Source: CAZBEA01 sp964490835 (GTDB lineage Bacteria; Patescibacteriota; Microgenomatia; Levybacterales; GWA1-39-11). Taken from it: a stretch of DNA of 9,888 nucleotides. The notes under the pieces are model-generated. The model saw only the letters and a program-made list of their open reading frames with translations, was not told where the DNA came from and ran no database searches. Positions within the stretch are counted from its first letter, which is position 1, and each line of letters opens with the position of its first letter. Shown here piece by piece: positions 7,601 through 9,888 of the stretch. Position numbers and translations under genes: made by a program. The stretch spans positions 1 through 9,888 of the forward strand of contig CAZBEA010000037.1 in the NCBI GenBank assembly GCA_964490835.1, read 5' to 3'.

Positions 7601-9386
7601 TTGTTCCGGACGTGGTTACTGCTTGAGATACACCGTCCACGTATATAAATACTTGTCTGAGTGCAGGATCATACACACAAGCCAGATGATAAAACTGGCC
7701 GCTGACTAAATTTGTAGAAGTCGTCTCGACATAATTACTCGATGAATCCACATAACATCTCATTTCATCACCATATCGTGCAAACAAATAACTTTCATTT
7801 GTTCCGTCCCACTTCCCTACAATGTTATATTGTGTTGCAGCGGTTGTATCCTCAGGTCTTACCCACGCAGATAGAGTAAATCCTCCCGTGATGGAGAGGG
7901 CAGTTGAATCAGGTTCATAATAATACTCGCTGCTTCCGCGCTCCAGATCGGCAGCATCAGCAAAACGTCCTGCAACCTGAGCAACACCGTTTACTTCAGT
8001 TAATGTGTGACCAAAACCAGAAATATCTGTTGTTTCACCGTCTGAATCATCAAATTTCCAATATCCCACCAGTCCATTGGAAAATGACGGGGTATTTAAT
8101 TCATTCGTCCCCAGAGTAACGGAGGCACCATGATGAGTGCCGAGCGAAACATAATCATTTAGAATTTGGTTTGAGGTTCTGGGATAGTTATAAATTTTAA
8201 ATTCATCGATTTGGCCGTCAAATGAATTTGATCCCGAAGTACTACCTCCTACAGCAAGATCTGTCGTGTCACTTGCCAGATCCCCGTCGCCATTAGTGCT
8301 GCTCGCTTCATATATGCCATTAATGTAGAGATCGACTTCATCATCAGCATCATTTTCCCAAACAATCACAACATGATACCATTGAGCTCTTGTGATAACT
8401 TGAGAAGCAGTTAAGGTTGCATCTGCCGTTGCAAGATCAATTGAAACAGTGAAGTCCATAGTGTCTCCGACAAGATTTGTTGTGGCCATATACATATTGT
8501 TAGATAGCTTATAAAAAACTTTACCAAGATTGGACTCTCCTGCGGCATCTGGAGCAATCCATGCAGACACGCTAAATCCATCTGCAAGGTCATCATTAAA
8601 ATCTATCGTTGAGTTGTTGGGTATAGTTACACGGTCATTTGAGCCATCATATCGCAAACAGTTGCCCTCAATACAATACTCAGGGCCTTGAAGTGTTGGA
8701 TCGGTTGATGCAACAGATGTCGAAGCACCTCTCCATCCATCATTGCCGTTATAAGAAGAATCTCCTATGTTCTGGCCTCCTGCTTCATTAAATTTAAGAT
8801 AAATTGCCGGTTCAGGGGAATCTTCTTCAGACCCCGAAGATGTCCCCCCAGGTGCAAAAGTTGATTCTGTAAATTGAAGATTTTCTCTGCCTTGTGTAGC
8901 AATTGGAGCACCATAATAATGGTATACAACATTTTCCCCTGAATAAATGACTGGCATGAGAATGTAGTAATCGGTTGATGCGGAATTACATGCTCCACCT
9001 GCCGAGTCTAGAAAATATCTTAAATTATTCCCCTGGGCATCAGTAAATCGTGAGTCATCACAGTCTGACTGAAGCTTACTTGCAGAAATTAATGTAGCAG
9101 TATCGATATCAAGCAACACCTTTTGTCCATACACAGTTGATCCAGCATTGGTAATGGTAATTTTTACCCGATGTCTCCATCCATCATCAAACCAACCTGC
9201 GGATGCTACTTTTGGTTTGGTGATTTGTGTGTATATAAATGGGAAAGAGAGTGCTATAAGAAGGCACGAGAACATAACAATTGCAAAACGTATCTTTATT
9301 GGAATCCTCTTATATATAAATAGTACTGAGAATATTCTCTTTACTGTTCTCAATGGTTTATGGAAAGGTTTTACAAATCGTTTCAT
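4627..9386 (-). CDS. Giant DUF2341 plus six-LamG-module surface protein (split by assembly gap)
   Basis: This is probably a secreted, wall- or membrane-associated adhesin or glycan-binding protein. Residues 1-32 are basic (K/R-rich). Residues 33-54 form a membrane segment, and KVASAG (59-64) offers a signal-peptidase-like ASA site. DUF2341 covers about 64-165: WFDDGW, SDCDDSRFTD and YHYYGAP match its WxxxWxxR, DxRFtD and YYG motifs. Six LamG/concanavalin-A-like modules follow at about 192-415, 437-647, 651-862, 876-1092, 1127-1337 and 1342 to the end, each with the pattern 'GYWKFDE...(L/I)xFDG..D.V.(I/V)...SAWI...W.H...YVDG...IDDVRVYN'. The start at 9386 overlaps the upstream stop as ATGA, so translation is probably coupled; there is no SD. 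Ten Ns at 4849-4858 interrupt module 6. The sequence beyond resumes in another frame (VYVNGKLRTT...) and ends at TAG 4627-4629, so this is one gene, not two. LamG folds usually bind carbohydrate or protein, but the ligand here is unknown. Confidence 0.9.
4633..4648 (-). terminator. Hairpin at the 3' end of the LamG gene (possible weak terminator)
   Basis: A perfect six-base-pair stem, CTCGGG and CCCGAG around a four-base AATA loop, overlaps the last codons (SSGIPE) and ends just before the TAG stop on the minus strand. It is followed by an alternating A/T tract (TAGTATATATATAAATAG) rather than a T-run, so it is a poor match to an intrinsic terminator. Its position between two transcription units, immediately before a new promoter, makes an end-of-transcript or 3'-stabilising role possible. 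Confidence 0.35.
4640..8813 (-). repeat. Array of six divergent LamG-encoding modules
   Basis: The six modules begin at about 8813, 8078, 7436, 6761, 6008 and 5363, each roughly 630-730 bases. They fall into two kinds. Modules 1, 4 and 6 share the acidic NDADDE/DDADDE stretch (coding near 8356-8317, 6327-6289 and 4880-4859) and a DGExDxGxxxxKG region. Modules 2, 3 and 5 lack it. Protein similarity is clear but the DNA has diverged, except for short near-identical blocks such as the GATGATGAA core. The linker after module 4 contains SGLPEY, which recurs as SGIPEY at the very C-terminus. Confidence 0.8.
4849..4858. other. Assembly gap (10 Ns) inside LamG module 6
   Basis: Ten unknown bases follow ...GAA ATC A on the coding strand and precede GTA TAT GTG AAT GGA. 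The frame left of the gap needs 2 + 3k bases to join the frame on the right, and ten does not satisfy that. Alignment with module 4 (DEINVYVDG) predicts DEI-x-VYVNG, that is, exactly two missing bases if nothing else is lost. The Ns are therefore probably a placeholder and the apparent frameshift an artefact. Confidence 0.9.
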
Positions 9387-9888
9387 TGTGAATTATTAAA
9401 TATCAAGAAATTAAATTCTATTGGATCAAAGACTACAGAATCAATACCAACTGTAAAGTAATCTCCAGCAACTTGATCTTTCACAAAGAGGGTAGAGCCT
9501 TGGGTGTCTGTCTTTGGTGTGATGAAGATCAGCGAATCCGCCTCAACCAGCGTACTATTTATCTGAATTTCACTCTCACCAGCCTCAAGAGTCACTATAC
9601 CAGCTGATGATGTTGCTGTCACTTCAGTGTCAGATATGATTTGGACAGGGTTGTGTTTGACATTGATATTTTCAAATTGTGCAGATCCAGAAATTGCAAC
9701 GCTGTCATTAATACCTTTAATTACACCGGCGGTTATATTTCCTTGGACTGTTACATTCTTTTCAAAGATTGCATCTTCTTTCACGACCAGTGTTCCATCG
9801 GTTTCGATTCTGACTTTACCATTCATGATAGATACCGCCTGTTGGCTAAGTGGCTGAATCAGCAGCTCGTCTGTTGTCGTATTGATAT
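9383..9888 (-). CDS. C-terminal part of a beta-rich surface fibre or adhesin (5' end outside window)
   Basis: The reading frame is open to the window edge: upstream of an internal ATG at 9826 it continues as INTTTDELLIQPLSQQAVSI, so that ATG is not the true start. The visible 167 or so residues contain no membrane segment and are rich in short beta-like stretches: a KVRIETDGTLVVKEDAIF / KNVTVQGNITAGVIKGI repeat-like section reminiscent of beta-helix or tail-fibre shafts, then a compact end domain with LIFITPKTDTQGSTLFVKD and GDYFTVGID...EFNFLIFN. From memory, this end domain recurs at the C-termini of large surface proteins in CPR bacteria; I cannot verify it by search here. The TGA stop overlaps the ATG of the LamG gene (ATGA), so the two probably form one operon and may act together at the cell surface. 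The size and N-terminal domains cannot be seen. Confidence 0.8.
   Translation of the reverse strand, partial: INTTTDELLIQPLSQQAVSIMNGKVRIETDGTLVVKEDAIFEKNVTVQGNITAGVIKGINDSVAISGSAQFENINVKHNPVQIISDTEVTATSSAGIVTLEAGESEIQINSTLVEADSLIFITPKTDTQGSTLFVKDQVAGDYFTVGIDSVVFDPIEFNFLIFNNSQ

Noticed and set aside
4640..8813. CRISPR array or tandem DNA repeat
   Set aside because: The periodicity of about 630-730 bases reflects protein modules that are diverged at the DNA level; there are no short identical repeats with regular spacers.
9383..9826. A complete 147-codon gene starting at the ATG at 9826
   Set aside because: The same frame stays open upstream to the window edge with matching beta-rich sequence, so the ATG is internal and the gene is partial.

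Overview
All recognisable genes in this window lie on the minus strand, so they read right to left. The content suggests a candidate phyla radiation (Patescibacteria, probably Microgenomates-like) genome assembled from a metagenome. The grounds are the protein families: a DUF2341 plus multi-LamG giant surface protein, a beta-rich fibre-like protein with an 'ITPKT...FTVGI' C-terminal domain, and Wzy/O-antigen-ligase-like membrane proteins carrying C-terminal TPRs. Moderate-to-low GC, weak or absent Shine-Dalgarno signals and a 10-N scaffold gap fit this. The assignment is inference from families, not from a marker gene. TGA acts as a normal stop (a TGA closes the first gene in an ATGA overlap) and no long gene contains an internal TGA, so a code that reassigns TGA is not suggested.

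Layout in transcription order. (1) 9888-9383: the C-terminal end of a larger gene that is still open at the window edge; it looks like the end of a beta-rich surface fibre or adhesin. (2) 9386-4627: a giant secreted or surface-anchored protein of about 1,590 residues. It has a basic N-terminus, a membrane segment with a plausible signal-peptidase site, a DUF2341 domain and six LamG/concanavalin-A-like modules. It overlaps gene 1 by four bases (ATGA), so the two are very probably one operon. A run of 10 Ns splits it inside the sixth module and artificially breaks the frame. (3) 4556-2424 and (4) 2299-176: two paralogous polytopic membrane proteins of 710 and 707 residues, of the O-antigen polymerase/ligase (Wzy_C-like) type, each with three clear TPR units and a Pro/Thr/Gln/Ser-rich tail. 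Each has its own sigma70-like promoter, placed so close to the ATG that the mRNA would be leaderless or nearly so. The left 175 bases hold no convincing gene.

How the genes may work together (inference): two surface proteins, one of them a multivalent glycan-binding type, sit beside two duplicated enzymes of the glycan polymerase/ligase/O-oligosaccharyltransferase superfamily. This could be a cell-surface display locus in which the Wzy-like proteins assemble glycan or attach it, possibly to the Ser/Thr/Asn-rich LamG protein. Notably, neither Wzy-like paralog has the His-Asn pair usual in the WaaL/PglL ligase motif; both have Ser-Ser there.
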